Source: Ochotona curzoniae
Taxonomy: Eukaryota; Chordata; Mammalia; Lagomorpha; Ochotonidae
NCBI RefSeq assembly: GCF_017591425.1
Contig: NW_024466599.1
Span: 76,550,501-76,614,500, forward strand
Length of the DNA stretch: 64,000 nt
Direction of reading: 5' to 3'
Of the stretch, positions 10,771 through 22,947 are shown one piece after another. Numbering within the stretch: position 1 is the first letter of the stretch; each line of letters starts with the position of its first letter. The notes under the pieces were generated by a model. The model was given only the letters and a program-made list of their open reading frames with translations. It was not told the origin of the DNA and did not search any database. Made by a program: the position numbers and the translations under genes.

Positions 10771-11644
10771 CAAAGAAGCAAAACTGACAGGGTTACTATT
10801 TACTTATTTAAGTGTTAGAAAAGCATGGATAGTTGTCTGTTCTCACATGCCAAGAGCTAATCAGGACAGCTTGCTGCAGGATTTAGCTTGTTTTATGGTG
10901 CTAGGGAGTTGTTTTGTTGTTTGTTTGCTTGTTTTCCTTTAATTTCCTATCCCTTCAATTGTAGGAACCTGGTGTTCTCTCTGAAATTCTGCTGATACGT
11001 GGGGAAAGAATTGCACATGTGGTTTCCTCCCATGAGCTGAAAACACCTGAGTACGAATCTTCTTTGTTCACAGATACTCAGAGCATTTCCTGTGTCTGGG
11101 TCTATTTGATTTCTTCATAAAGAAATGTTCTGCATGAAGAAATAAGTGGCAGAAAAGTGTAAGATAGAGTTTGGCCAGTTCTTCTTATCTATTGTCAACA
11201 AATCATCAAGAAGTGGTTATTTAGAATTATCTTTGTCTATATACTCAAAATACTCCCTGTTTAACCGAAGGCAATATAAGTTGTGTCTGGGGGAAAAAAA
11301 GTGAGCCATAATACAGAAAAGCTCCACTAACTGGATTGTGCAATTCTCTATACTCATTAAAGATAATCGCTTCTAAGGTGAAGAAAGTATTCACGTATAA
11401 AGATACTTATTCAAACATCTCTTACATTAACAGAAGTGGGAAGCCACTTCATTGATTGAAAATTAGGTGTTGATGAAACTCATGGCAATATGTTCATTCA
11501 TTTAATAGCTACTTCACTGTATGAAATGAATGTCTTTGAGCCAGTGACACTGACTTTAAAGAACATACAGAAATATGGAAAAACGCCCTATTGTGAAGGG
11601 CAACTTCAACAATGACTGTCCAGGGAATCATAGTTAAGATAGTA
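10771..11644. other. Unique DNA
   Basis: No gene or repeat is recognised apart from a T-rich, GTTTGTTT-type patch at about 10910-10940. Confidence 0.35.
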
Positions 11645-11855
11645 ACTTTCCACATTGCAGCACCCAGGCTTGATCTCCCATTCCAGATCCTGTTGGCATA
11701 AATACTGGAAGGTAAGAGTGATAACCCACACAGACGCAAGGTTCGGATGAGCTCCCAGTTGGGCCAGAGCATTTGCCATTGTGAGCACTTTAGGGGATCT
11801 CCATTTGTCTTTCTCTTTTTTTCTGTCTCTGTAGCTCCAAGTTTCCACTGAACCA
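11645..11855 (+). repeat. Very old C-SINE, sense, partial
   Basis: Landmarks in order: CAGCACCCAGGCTTGATCTCCCATTCCAG, CTGGAAGGTAAGAGTGATAACCCA, GATGAGCTCCCAGTTGGGCCAGAGCATTTGCCATTGTGAGCA, TTTAGGGGATC and a pyrimidine-rich TCTTTCTCTTTTTTTCTGTCTCTGTA tail. These match the older C-SINE layout. The head is lost. Minus-strand frames of 111-130 codons that cross it are therefore not genes. Confidence 0.6.
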
Positions 11856-13849
11856 AATAATTTAAGAGAGGAACATACATAATGAATTGAAATTCTATCA
11901 CTGATATTTAAATGCTTAGTAAAGAGTCCAAAGAAAATCAATGTTAGCCATGATGACCTACATTAACCACAGCTGAGTTTCATTCGTAATTATTACAGAT
12001 TACATTTTATATTAGCCATGCATGACACTGATAGGCAAATATAAGCAGATAAATATATGTTTTGGAAGAAGAGAAAATAATGCATCAAGATAACAGAAAT
12101 CCAGAACCGGTTGGTTCTTCCTTTAAAAACTAATTACTGCAAGCCCATACCCCTATTCCTTCCATTTTCTCTGATGAGAGAAGAGGTGAGTATTCCCCAT
12201 TTTCTACAGCTGCCTACCTCAATAACACACTCATTATTTTCTCCTTAAATAAAAGCATTCCTAGCTCGGCTTGCCAATTTCCCTGAAAAAACTCTGACCT
12301 TTCTAGATGCACACCTACCTTCTACAACTTTGCTGATAACTGCTTCACATAAAATAACCTCTAACTGTGAAAGAGATGGAAGGATCTGTGCTTCAAACAA
12401 TACCTGACTAGATATCATGCTTAGGGGACTCAATTAGAGCATGTAAATAGAGTCTGTAAATGAGTTCAATGCTTCTGCAATTCCAGCGGAGTAGGCCATG
12501 CAGCTGTCACGAGCAGACAGAAGGGCACCTGCATGTGTCCAGATATTTGCTAATCTTGCTTGTTTTCATTTCATTGCACTGAAAATAAACAGCACGTTGA
12601 GGAGCAAGAACTAGATCAAACTTCGCCAGCTAATTCTTCGCTGTGCATGTTATATTTGGCCATATTTTCCTAATCTGTTCTGCAAATTCAGTGCCTGCTT
12701 GTAAATATGTTTCCCAATGGGTTTCAAAACCTGTGGTGGCACTGGAAGAGCATTTGGTTTTTACTTGAAGTGTGCAGGTTGTGTGCAGTTTTATCCATAG
12801 ACTCATCTGTATGTTTCTGGCGGTGGTGTTGCAGTTGCAGTAATCCCATCTTCCCATAGAGTCTGCATATGACAGGCTTGAGCAAGTCAAAGTTCTTTCT
12901 TTTTCTCATCAAGACAAGCAGCCTTGGTGTATGCTTGGATGTCCCGTGGCTTTTCCCTTCAATTCTCCTTCCTCCTCAGTCCTGCCTGCTGTTGCGTCTT
13001 TGTCCACAGAAGGCCTTCATGCAGGCTTTTGCTTTTGCTGGAGGTAGTGGTGGAAGTCAGAGACCATGATGTATTTGTCACTAGAAGCGATCTATGTTTG
13101 GAACGTGGAAATCCACATGATTATTCTCTCTCATTAGGAAACATCTTTGAGTTTCAGCCTCGGCTACCTCATTTCCTGTGCACTCATTCACTTTGCATGC
13201 AGTTCAAAAAATGCACACAGGAGCCAGAAGAAGACAGTCATCACCCTGGAAATGAAACATGGAAAATGTTCTCCTGCCTCATACAATTACATCCTTCACT
13301 CTCATATTTCTGTGCATCCATTCCTGTCTTTTCTCATTTTATACTTCAAGTCCTTTGAATTCTTTCAGGACTGTCTGATAGGGCTGCTGGGAGACTTCAC
13401 TGCTACAATAGACATAGCACAGCCATGGGAATGTCTGTGTGATGACTTCCTGCTATTCACTGATAATGCATTTTGCTCATCATCAGAGCTTACTAAGGAT
13501 TTTTTTTTTATATTTCCTTCACCTGTGTTGACCAACAAAATAAAAAGAAAGTGCATGAGTGCGGCTCCTATCTAGCATGCTGTGCTTACACACACGGTTT
13601 CCCTCCATCATCCTCAAAAACCTATGGCACGCACAGATTTCACTTTCTAATGTTTGGAGCAGAGGACTGAAGGCGTGGAGTCACAGCAGTCCAACAAAAG
13701 CGACACTTCCTGTACAACTCCCATAATTCACCTTGGATGTATTTCTGGGAGTACATGTTGCTGTTTGGGGGGCCCCAGTTTTGACACATATGGGTGGGCT
13801 CTCTGTGGTTGACTACCAATGTGCTACACAAGCTTCCATGAACCATGCT
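11856..13849. other. Unique DNA with two overlapping plus-strand open frames, no gene supported
   Basis: Plus-strand frames at 12924-13358 (144 codons) and 13147-13575 (142 codons) overlap in different registers, so at most one could be real. Neither has a domain, signal or repetitive codon pattern I recognise, and Cys and Ser richness fits random translation. A T-run at 13500-13509 lies within the second. I see no exon signals that would join either to a gene. Confidence 0.35.
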
Positions 13850-13850
13850 C

Positions 13851-13902
<52 letters not shown>
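13850..13902 (+). repeat. Compound microsatellite (TG)n(AG)n
   Basis: About ten TG units (13850-13870) run directly into about sixteen AG units (13871-13902). The two halves have different structural tendencies: alternating purine-pyrimidine, then a pure purine strand. Length is likely polymorphic. Confidence 0.97.
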
Positions 13903-13905
<3 letters not shown>

Positions 13906-14351
13906 ATCATTGAGGTGTTGACCCAGTGGAAGCAGGGCTCTGCTTCACCCTGCTCCATTTGCCTCAATGCCTTAGCTGCTTTGGTACATAAGTTTTTCAT
14001 AATGATTTACGATGGTCTCCATTCATTACATGGAATTTTTTTCCCAGCTGCTGTCACCTTAAAAGACCAACTGAACTCTTGAAGAAAAGAAGGTTTGTAA
14101 CCTGTGTCTTCATAGGGATTTAATGTTCAAATTTCTGTTATGGGCACTCTGCTTATAAGTGGAGCAAAGAAGTGCCTTGCAAACCATGTATTTGTGATAC
14201 ATGTTATCTCTATCAAGGCAAATATGTTACCTTATATACCCCCTTAATGGTTTGCCAGTTCTAAACTACACCCACCATATGTTATATGTAGAGCTGATAT
14301 AAATAATTTTACAAGTATCTCAATGTATTAATAGGATTTAAAAAATTTCCC
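13903..14351. other. Unique DNA
   Basis: No gene or repeat is recognised between the microsatellite and the next SINE. Confidence 0.35.
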
Positions 14352-14625
14352 CCTGGGCTTGGCACAGTATCTCAGTGGCTACATCCTAACGTTACAGTGC
14401 AGGGATCCCTTAAGTATTCATGTTCATCTCCTGGCTGCTTCACTTCCCATCCATTTCCCTGCCTATGGCTTGGGAAGGCAGTAGAGGATGGCCCAAAATC
14501 TCGGGACCCTGCACTTGTGTGGGAGTCCCCCAAAAAGCTACTGGCACCTGCCTTTGGATTGGAGCTCAGCTGCAACCATTGCGGCTATTTGGGGAATGAA
14601 CAGCAGATAGATCTGATCTGTTGGT
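14352..14625 (+). repeat. Old C-SINE, sense
   Basis: Starts CTGGGCTTGGCACAGTATCTCAGTGGCTACA, continues with CACTTCCCATCCATTTCCCTGCCTATGGCTTGGGAAGGCAGTAGAGGATGGCCC and GACCCTGCACTTGTGTGGGAG and ends near GCGGCTATTTGGGGAATGAACAGCAGATAGATC. The tail is lost. Moderate divergence places it between the youngest and the oldest copies. Confidence 0.85.
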
Positions 14626-17479
14626 TTAAGAAATCAATGATTCCGTCAGCTAACTTTTGGTGAAGGGGTGCCACCATAGTGATGGTTACAGTACTTGCTG
14701 TGCTGGTCAGCTGTTGGACATCTATTCACATCTTGGATCAACTCCTCCGGGTAAGGTAGACTGTGTCGAGATTTTTTTCAAATCTTGGAAAAATCTTTCC
14801 TTTGATTCATCTTTGACCAGTGATCTCCAACTTCTGCATTTCACTTTAGCCAATATATTTTTTCTTTCTCTGAGCGTATGAGATGTGAAATTTTAGGAGT
14901 TTGTTGTGGACTCTCACATTGTGTGTGGATGAATGATAACAGAGATGAAATCAAGAGCATTGCCAAATGTCAATGACCAAAGGCCATGTGTCACCGGTTG
15001 GTCTTTACTGGAGCAAACCCGCAGTCCTTGGCAGTGCAGTGACTAAATCAGTGGGAGCTTAGAGGGTGGCACTATCGCATGTCTCCTAAGGAAAAGCATC
15101 AGTGGTATTTGTTCACTAACACTTTACTAAATCTAGGTATTTCTTCTCCACTCTCAACTTTATATTTGGGCCAACCTCTTAGAAGACAGCTGAGTGATTT
15201 TAGATCATAGATAAAAACCCATTTCTTTATGCTCTCATCAATAAAAAGGGCAAAAATAATATGCACTGCTACCCATCTCCTTTGTTGTTTGCGCAAATTA
15301 TTTTCATCTTTCTGTATGTCTTCAGCCACAGGGGTTTAAAAAATATATAAAGCTGTACCTTTGATCTCACAAGCACATCTGTATTACAACCCTTCATCTC
15401 GTTGCATTTGCCCGCCAAGCATATGTGCTGCAGTTTTTCATGAGAGGGATGAAGATTTATATGTCTTGTCTTTGTTACTGTGCACACAAATTTCAACCCA
15501 TGCCTTCAATAAGCTACAGCAGTTAGATTTAGAAATGATCAGCTGAAGGCGACAGATGATTTCTGAATTCAATCAAAAGGCAGGCCAGTCAAACCCATTT
15601 GGGGTTCCTCTGAGGCTTGCATTGGCTTCCTCAGTCTTAGGCAGAGCTGATAAAACAATCTCATTGCTAAACCAGTAGGCCTGGGTTCCTGAGTTCCCCA
15701 AAGAATTATTCCAAAGGGAGCCCGACACCTTGCACTTAAGATGCTTTGCGGCTAATTCATAAATGAACAGGCATGCTTCAAAGGTCTGATAGTCGAGTAG
15801 AATCATTTTGTGCAGAAAAGTCCAGAAAAGTCCAGAAAAGAAGTGCTCAAGAGGAAGTCAGCAGAAAGCCTTCGGTCCATAATCAGAGGATGCAGTCAAC
15901 TCATCTTGTTTTTTGTGTCAACGATTTGATAATCAGGCTTTTTGGTCCAGAGAGCGCACTCAGGAAGAAATGGGCTATCAATCACTTTGTTCACCCTCTC
16001 AGTTGACATTTGATGATAGCTTGAATATGCAGTTGCCATGAATAGCCTTGCATCCAGACAGAAAGGCCAGTGAACTAGGTTTCTGCCTCCCCAACTAGAC
16101 ACAGATTGATGCTGTCACCACTTGATGGATGAGGTACTCAGATTGGAACAGATGGGAGGGGACTTCGTTTACCTCGAGAATCAGGAGACGATTTCAGGGA
16201 AGGAAAAGGCTGCTCTACCATACAGGAAAGGTGAATGAGGGCGGCAGTTGCGTCCTGTTTCCTGAAGTTTTTAATGCTTTAGTAACACTTCCACTGAGGC
16301 AGACAGTTTTGAGCTTAATGAACAATTTTGAGATCGTGTATATTACACTGAATCATTAGAAAGTGAGTCCATTTTAGTATTTATTTGGCATCTGTTGCAT
16401 GTAAATCACTCCACAAGTTAGAAGAAATTTACTGTCGAGGACAGTAGCCAGTAGCCCAGTCAAAGGTAAAGATTAGTATGTGAATTAAAAAAAAAAAGAG
16501 AACCAGAAGCAAGAGGCGGTAAATAAAACATTGCAGAGACCTGGAGAGAAAGGACTCAAAGGGGACCAGAACTACCTTATGAAGGAGCTAGACTTTGTAC
16601 TGGGTCTCTGGCATCAAGCAGATGGCCTGCTGTGAGTTGGAGAAGGTTGCAAGCCATTAGAGCAGAAAAATGCAGCAAGGGCAGAGACACAGGTGTGCCA
16701 AGTTTGGATTTATCTCTGAGAGTTACAAATATGCGGGAGACTGCACTAGAAGGTATGTGACAAGATGAGGTTAAGAACACTGCCCTGTTAATAATACATT
16801 CTATAGGCTAAAATAAAAAACTCCCATTAGACATTCTCCATAAAGGAAATTACAGATAATTTAATTTAATGTATTAATTAAGTTAATGTGTTCTTCACAA
16901 TGTTCCTAGGAAGCTTGGTCAGTTATATATTCCCTGAGACACATATTATTCTGTGGGGGGTAGCCTCAGCTTTCCATTTCTAGAAAGAAGACTACCAGGT
17001 TATGTCAATGTATATTTTCAAATAGTCATCCATTGAAGGGAATACAATTATAATTTCATCTCTTACTCAATCAAGCCTCACATAGAAATTTTTATTGCTG
17101 CAGGGTGGGTTGCCCTTCCTGCATGCAATCCACAGCCCTACCCACCCTCCCTACAAGTCCTGCTTGCCTTTCATTTAAAGCAAGTTTTGTCCATGGTTGA
17201 TCTTCTTCACAGTTGAAACTTGCACTGCTGTCATCAATGCACTCTCCCAATGTCTGCTCTACTGCTTGGCATCTCCCTGATCTGTTGGAGTATTCAGTGG
17301 TAGAGTGATATAATCGGTGGTCCTTGCTCTCCATAGTTCCTGCCCTTTGGGGAACTCAGCAAAGCTTTCCCCTGGAATGGCTAAGAATCAGACACACATG
17401 AAGGAAACCAAGGAAAAAGAAACCCAGGGCACTAAATCAATCATATAAAAATAATGCATTTGAGCATCATACACAAGAT
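14626..17479. other. Unique DNA, possible conserved non-coding blocks
   Basis: No repeat family is recognised apart from a 10-base triplication GTCCAGAAAA near 15817-15846 and short A-runs. The segment 15541-15790 has balanced composition and no low complexity and is a candidate conserved block. No coding frame longer than about 80 codons exists and none shows a motif. Confidence 0.35.
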
Positions 17480-18545
17480 GGTGGTTTACATTCAGAACTC
17501 TCATCCCTGTACTCCTTACAAGGCATGGTGGTGTCCACTGCAGAGCAGAGTGACCTGTGCATTGCACAGCACTCGCTACACTGCACAGCATGAACACTCC
17601 TTGCCACACAGTGTCCCGCAGACCATGTTACACAACCCACCACGTAATGCATGATGACCTACTCCCTTGGTGCACAGTTCTCTATGGCCTGCACTAAACA
17701 CAGGTCTACTCACTACTCTAACATACTGAGCTTTTCCTCACAATAATGTATTTTCTACTGTGCAGTGATTCTGTCCCTGCAGAGCAGTTATATATACTGT
17801 GCACTTCACAGTGGTCTTAACACTCCTCAGCAGTCAGGGATACAGTGATTCACTCCTCATACTTCAGTCTAACCTTTACTATGCACAGTGATCTAGTCCC
17901 ACATAGTCCACAGTGATCCGTGTGACCTTGCCATTCTGCCACACAGTGACTTACACTCCACACTCTCCAGTGAGTGGCACTGCACCATGCACCGTGATCC
18001 AGTCTCTCTCATTGATAATCATCTGTTGCTGTAGTGCACAGTTAACTGTTCCCTAACACCATTCAGTTATGTGCACCCTGTAATTAGTCCCTTCTGATAA
18101 TTCACAGTTGTACACCCTCTTTCATGAACACTTGAAGCATGTAAGCATAGATATAATGCATGCAACATAGTGAACTGCCCTCTGCAATCCACAGTGATTC
18201 ATAGTGCACGTGCCACAATGATACTCAGCCTGGGTCAGTGTTCATTCATTACACACCCTATTCCCTACACTTTTCCATGCGCAACAATGTGCTCACTGTG
18301 TATATAGTGAGATACTTCCCACAGTAATGCCAACTTTTCCAAACAGCAATATCCACCCCATGGCATATGATCTGCTGCTGACCAGCACTACTCACTGTCT
18401 CCATTGCCTGTTAATCCACTGTACGTCACTGCTGCCCCCACACTGTGATGATCCACTTCTTACCTTGGATGCTGTATGCCGCACATATATATTATGCAGT
18501 GTCTACACCCTTTGTGGGAAGCAGTTCTCAGCGCTCAGCTAAAGC
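17480..18545. repeat. Degenerate minisatellite, about 1 kb
   Basis: A core like CACAGTGATCCACTCCCTACACTG recurs every 20-30 bases across the region. Clear examples are CAGTGATTCTGTCCCTG (17763), CAGTGATTCACTCCTCA, CACAGTGATCTAGTCCC, CACAGTGATCCGTGTGAC, CACAGTGACTTACACTCC, CACCGTGATCCAGTCTC and CACAGTGATTCATAG. Units are heavily mutated and vary in length, so the array is old. Minus or plus frames crossing it are artefacts of the repeat. Confidence 0.75.
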
Positions 18546-18889
18546 TGCCTGATAACATGAAAACATAGTGGATGTTGTCAAATCGTGGATCCTCTTTAAG
18601 CAAAAGATACATTTGTTTGTCTCTCAGATCTTTTCAGTCTAGTCAAAGAGTATATGGAGAGGACTGTCTTTTCAAATGAAGACCTTCACTTTTCAAACTT
18701 CTCTCAATGTTTACTCTTCCAATTTTCTAAGAAAAAATAATCTCATCAAATTTAGTCTACATCAAGCTAGTTCAAAATCTTAATCACCATCACTAGCAAA
18801 AAATAGATCAGTTGAGCTCACAACATAGTCAAGAAACACATTTCATTCATTAAACATATTTTGAAAAAAAAACATTTAATTTAAACAGC
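18546..18889. other. Unique DNA
   Basis: Nothing recognised; AT-rich flank of the minisatellite. Confidence 0.35.
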
Positions 18890-19490
18890 TGATGAGCAAC
18901 TGTTACATTTCTTTTTAAAGTACAGTGTGCCACTTCAACACGTGTATACAAGATGTACCGACCTAAAGGTAATTGACATTTACTACTCTCTCTCATTACT
19001 TTATAACTGGGACCTCAGGGTTTCTCTTTCCTATTTGCTCAGAAAATGTATAACAGGTTATCGTGAGCTGTAGTCTGCCTGCTGGGTTGAATAACACTAG
19101 ACTCACCTTCCTGCTTTCTAATTGGGTGCTCGTAATCATGCATTCTTCCTCTATTCTTCATCTTCCAATCTCTGATAATTACCATTCTATGTCCAGATGG
19201 AGACCTTGCTGTTGTTTTGTTGTTTTTAGCTTCCAAATATGAAGGAAAGTATTTGGTGTATTTCTTATATGTATGGTTTATTTTACTTTACATAATATAC
19301 TCTGGTTTTGGTCCTTTTGTAAATGATAGAATTTCATTCTTATGGGTGAATAATATTCATATATATATATATGCAATGTTTTCTTTATAAATTTATTTGC
19401 TGATTGTATATTTTGATTATTATGAATAATGATGTGGTAAGCATGGTACAATAATCTCTTTGATATAGTTATTTCATTCATTTTGAATTT
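18890..19490 (-). mobile_element. Ancient L1 3' end, antisense
   Basis: The plus strand follows the reverse complement of an L1 3'UTR and ORF2 end: AAGTACAGTGTGCCACTTCAACACGTGTATACA, GATAATTACCATTCTATGTCCAGATGGAGA, AAATGATAGAATTTCATTCTTATGGGTGAATAATATTC and TTTATAAATTTATTTGCTGATTG. It is L1M-like with no frame. A short (AT)n run lies at about 19358-19371. Confidence 0.7.
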
Positions 19491-19800
19491 TTAAAGGATT
19501 ATTTATTGTTATTTGAAAGCAGAGTTAGAAGAAGAAAAAGAGAGGGAGATAGATCTTCCATCCACAGGTTCAGTCCCAAATGACCAAAACCACCAGGGCT
19601 GGGCTGTTCTCAAGACAGGCCAGAATTTTTCTTAAGATCTCCCACAATGATGCAGGCAGACAGCACTTGAGCTGTCCTTCACTGCTTTCTCAGCCATGAG
19701 AATTGAGCTGGATTGGAAGTGGAGCAGTTGAAACTCAAATTGTTGCTCATATGGATGCCAGCATCCTAGATGGAAGCTTTAACCTGCAGTGCCATAAATG
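19491..19800 (-). repeat. Old C-SINE, antisense
   Basis: Tail TTTTAAAGGATTATTTATTGTTATTTGAAAGCAGAG, then GAGATAGATCTTCCATCCACAGGTTCAGTCCC, ACTGCTTTCTCAGCCATGAGAATTGAGCTGGATTGGAAGTGGAGCAG, and the head end at GCTTTAACCTGCAGTGCCATA. It directly adjoins the ancient L1 end. Confidence 0.85.
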
Positions 19801-21000
19801 AAATCTATTTACTTGCTTACTTAGGGCCATCAAAATTTTCCAAATTGTCTTACATTTTTTTTTCCTGAGATGTATTTTTATTCCACAATCTGCTTTGGAA
19901 ATTCTATCATTGTTATTATTTTCCATCATGCAACTTTGCAGGTACAAAGGTTTCATCTCTCCCCCTTCCCTTTTCTCCCTCTCCATTTTCCCCTTCTGTC
20001 ATTTCTTTCCATATTTTTACAGAAATATATAGTCCATTACCAAAACTTATAAGTTGAACTTTCTGTATTTAAATGAATTATGGCATGGCAGGTATAGAAA
20101 AAGTTCGAAAAATCTGGTATTGAACTTCAAAGGTATATTCAAATGTTTCATTGGAAGTCTTAGTTTTAGGAGTATAGATGCATACTGGATCTTATATAGT
20201 TCTAAGTTAAAATAGTGTCTTCATGTAAAACAGAGACTCAGGCAATGCGCTGAACTGAGCAGAGTTTGATGTGATCTCCCTTCTTGCATATTCTTGTCAG
20301 TGCTTGAAGTTGTCTAACATCTCAGTTTTCTCCTCTGGTCATTCTTGGCCAACCATGCTTTGCAAAATCTTCCAGGTGATCCTAACTAATGCTCCGTCAT
20401 GACTATCTACACATGGCCCGCCCAGCAGTCTGCAACACCATGACAGCTAAGCAGGAAGGCCCTGGCAGTTGCAAATCCTTTTTCTTTCTGTGTGTAAAAC
20501 TTTTCTTGGAAGTCCTTGTCACAAAAGTCTTACAGAGTTCCATTTGCCTTTCACATGAAGAAGTAAAATGAGATAAATCTTTATTTTCATTCCTAAGGAT
20601 ATACACAATAGTTTCCTATGCTGCTGGTGATAACCTGGCATTTTTGTTGCATGCCAAGGCCAAAAGTATAATCTGTTTCATGGCTGCATATTGAGTCTGT
20701 TGGAAGTAGGAATTCAGGAAATTGTGTGATTGTAAAGTTCCTCACTTAATGCCTAAGGATCACTTCATTTTTTCTAGGATTGCTTTGTAAATGATCCTCC
20801 AAAGTTTCACCCATTCCTGCCTGAAAATAGTCTATAATATTAGTTTTTACAATGAAAAATTTAAATTGGGGGAATCAAAATTTTAGTCAGAAATCATAAA
20901 AAAGACTCTTGTCTTATGACCCCTGAGTTTCAAAGTCACTGAGTAGTTAGAGAAATGCACTTTCCCAGTATGAATATAAAATATTTTTAATTATTGATTT
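19801..21000. other. Unique DNA
   Basis: Contains a CCCTTCCCTTTTCTCCC pyrimidine tract at about 19960-19995. No repeat family or gene is recognised; open frames are about 60-79 codons and antiparallel. Confidence 0.35.
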
Positions 21001-21029
21001 CTTTTGTTCTCTTCCTTCCCATCCTTTTT

Positions 21030-21465
21030 TTTTTTTTTTTTGTAAATTGTACAGACACATGATCCCTTTGTGTATATTTGCTGGTGTAAATGAAAATTTA
21101 TTCCAACTGCAAATTTAGCTGGCTGCGAAATAAAGGGAAATGGAGAAATGCATTTAATGTTTTAATGGAAAGCCATTTAAGAAAATGGCTTCAAGTGCTA
21201 CAAGTGCTAGTAATAAGCTTTCAAATAAAGTTTGGATGCTTTTTGAAGTTTGTGTTGGAGGTAGAAAATCTAAATTGCCTTGGTCAGGTTTTGCCTACAC
21301 TCTGTAATAACTTTTTAATAGCCGGAATGCACTATTTATTCAGATTTTGTGCTCTTGGCTGCATTTGCCTTTTAAAAATTGCACCTATTTACACTTTCAT
21401 TCTTTTTATAACTCACATCTTAAACTCTAAGGTGTACTTTGATTTTCTGTAGCTTTAAAAGACTG
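21030..21465. other. Candidate conserved non-coding block with a 120-codon open frame
   Basis: The text is free of repeat signatures and low complexity. It contains homeodomain-like TAAT and ATTTA words, such as GCATTTAATGTTTTAATGG and CCATTTAAG. A plus-strand frame at 21090-21452 codes for 120 residues with a hydrophobic C-terminal half, but it has no recognised motif and no Kozak-like context that I would rely on. I read this as non-coding; a lineage-specific coding exon cannot be excluded from sequence alone. Confidence 0.3.
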
Positions 21466-21711
21466 CACAGATAGTGGATGGGCTACAGCATAGTAAGACA
21501 AGTGCCTTGCAGCAGTTTCTGAAAATATTGGTCACTGATTGTAGTTATGTCACAGTAGCTTCTTCATTATTGGAATGCAGCTTTAGAGAACTTAATGTGT
21601 GCATATCTCTGTGTTTAGAGCAGTGCATCAAAGAGTTCATGAAATGATCCTTACCTTTAAGGACATTCCAATGCATTTGGTCATCCAAGCTGAATTTGCA
21701 ATAGCAGAGAG

Positions 21712-21785
21712 ACTCAAACTGGGGCCAATATGGGATACTGGCATCACAGGTGGCAGCTTTACCTGAAAACCCACAACACCTGCTC
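21712..21785 (-). repeat. Old C-SINE fragment, antisense head
   Basis: GGGGCCAATATGGGATACTGGCATCACAGGTGGCAGCTTTACC is the antisense of the SINE head (CCCATATGGG block and box A region). Only this head part is recognisable. Confidence 0.6.
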
Positions 21786-22009
21786 TGCATACTTCATATT
21801 TTATCACTGATGAGAGCAAGATAGGGTGGGAAACGCTGAGAAGGACCTGTCAAGGAAACATTTTAGAGGATCAACACATGCCATAATTTGAAGAAAGTAG
21901 GCTGGGGCAGGTCTGTGATTTCTGTCAAATCTCATATATAGATTATAGTTTTGTTGTCACTCTAATTTCAAAAGTAAAAGGGAGTTTAATTTGAATATGT
22001 AACATGCAA

Positions 22010-22465
22010 TAAGAAGCGGATACAAAGAAGAATCCTGACAGCAATGCATGTAGAACTCTTTACACTGTAGAGAACTCCTATTTACAAGATGTCAGTGAAG
22101 AGCCTCCACCCTCCACAGAAACCCACACAGAAATTGCAGAACCAGTACTACAAAGTGTTCAGCTAAAAGTCTAGAATGTGATACCAGTGGACATTGTAAC
22201 ACTTTTCTGGTTAGTAAACTGGCATTTCCTAAATATAAAAAGATGAAAAGACATTTTGATGGCTCAGAGGAACCATTGAATACATGAAAAATGACTTTCC
22301 ATGGTTTATGGAAGAAGACTTTGGGAAACTATTTATCCTTTTAATAGAAATCGAGATGAAATGGCTTAATGAAATACATTGTAAGGAGGAAACTATGGAA
22401 ATATATCAAGAAGAAAGCTGTGAAGGAAAAGAAAGATGGAATAAGACTGAAGAGTAATGGTACCT
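22010..22465 (+). pseudogene. Possible decayed processed pseudogene, unidentified
   Basis: Two unusually codon-like stretches follow each other in different plus-strand registers. The first (about 22014-22171) has no stop for about 50 codons and is rich in Glu, Thr and Pro. The second (about 22269-22455) is open for about 60 codons, starts Gly-Thr-Ile-Glu-Tyr-Met and ends with Glu-Glu before TAA. I do not recognise the parent protein. It lies just upstream of an ancient L1 3' end. It may equally be chance. Confidence 0.2.
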
Positions 22466-22479
22466 AAATGAGGAATGAC

Positions 22480-22835
22480 AGGTTGCTTGTAGCCCAGGTA
22501 GTAAAACACAGTCCTATTGTGCTTTCCATGCTTGCAAATGGAAAGTATATGTGCACACAAAATTCTGCATGCAAATGTTTATACTATTATTCATAACCCT
22601 CAAAAATGGAAGTAACTATGATGCCCTTCAACAGATGCATGCATAAACAAATTGCTGTATTTCCACACATTTTTCAGCAATATAAAGAAATGAGCCATTA
22701 ATCCACAAAAAGGTATACATGAGCCTTAACTGCTAGATAAACAGCAGATACCAATCTGAATGCTTCATATTTTGTGATTTAAGACATTCTTTAAAGGGCA
22801 AAGGCATACAGATAAAATGAGAAATAAAGGTTAAA
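22480..22835 (+). mobile_element. Ancient L1 3' end, sense
   Basis: CATGCAAATGTTTATACTATTATTCATAACCCTCAAAAATGGAAGTAACTATGATGCCCTTCAACAGATGCATGCATAAACAAATTGCTGTATTT followed by AGCAATATAAAGAAATGAG is the usual order of the L1 ORF2 terminus. It is diverged, with no open frame and no surviving poly(A). Confidence 0.7.
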
Positions 22836-22947
22836 GAAAAAGCGAGGGAGTTTTTTAAGGTTGCAAAACTAGTCTATAATAGTGTAATGGCGGATTTATG
22901 ACATTCTCCATTTTTGAAAAACTCATTGAACTTTACAGACATAGAGA

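Noticed and set aside
12924..13575. Two overlapping plus-strand frames of 144 and 142 codons
   Set aside because: Overlap in different registers, no motif, no exon context; chance cannot be excluded and is more likely.
15807..15850. GTCCAGAAAA repeated three times, considered as a regulatory array
   Set aside because: Only three short units; ordinary slippage is enough.
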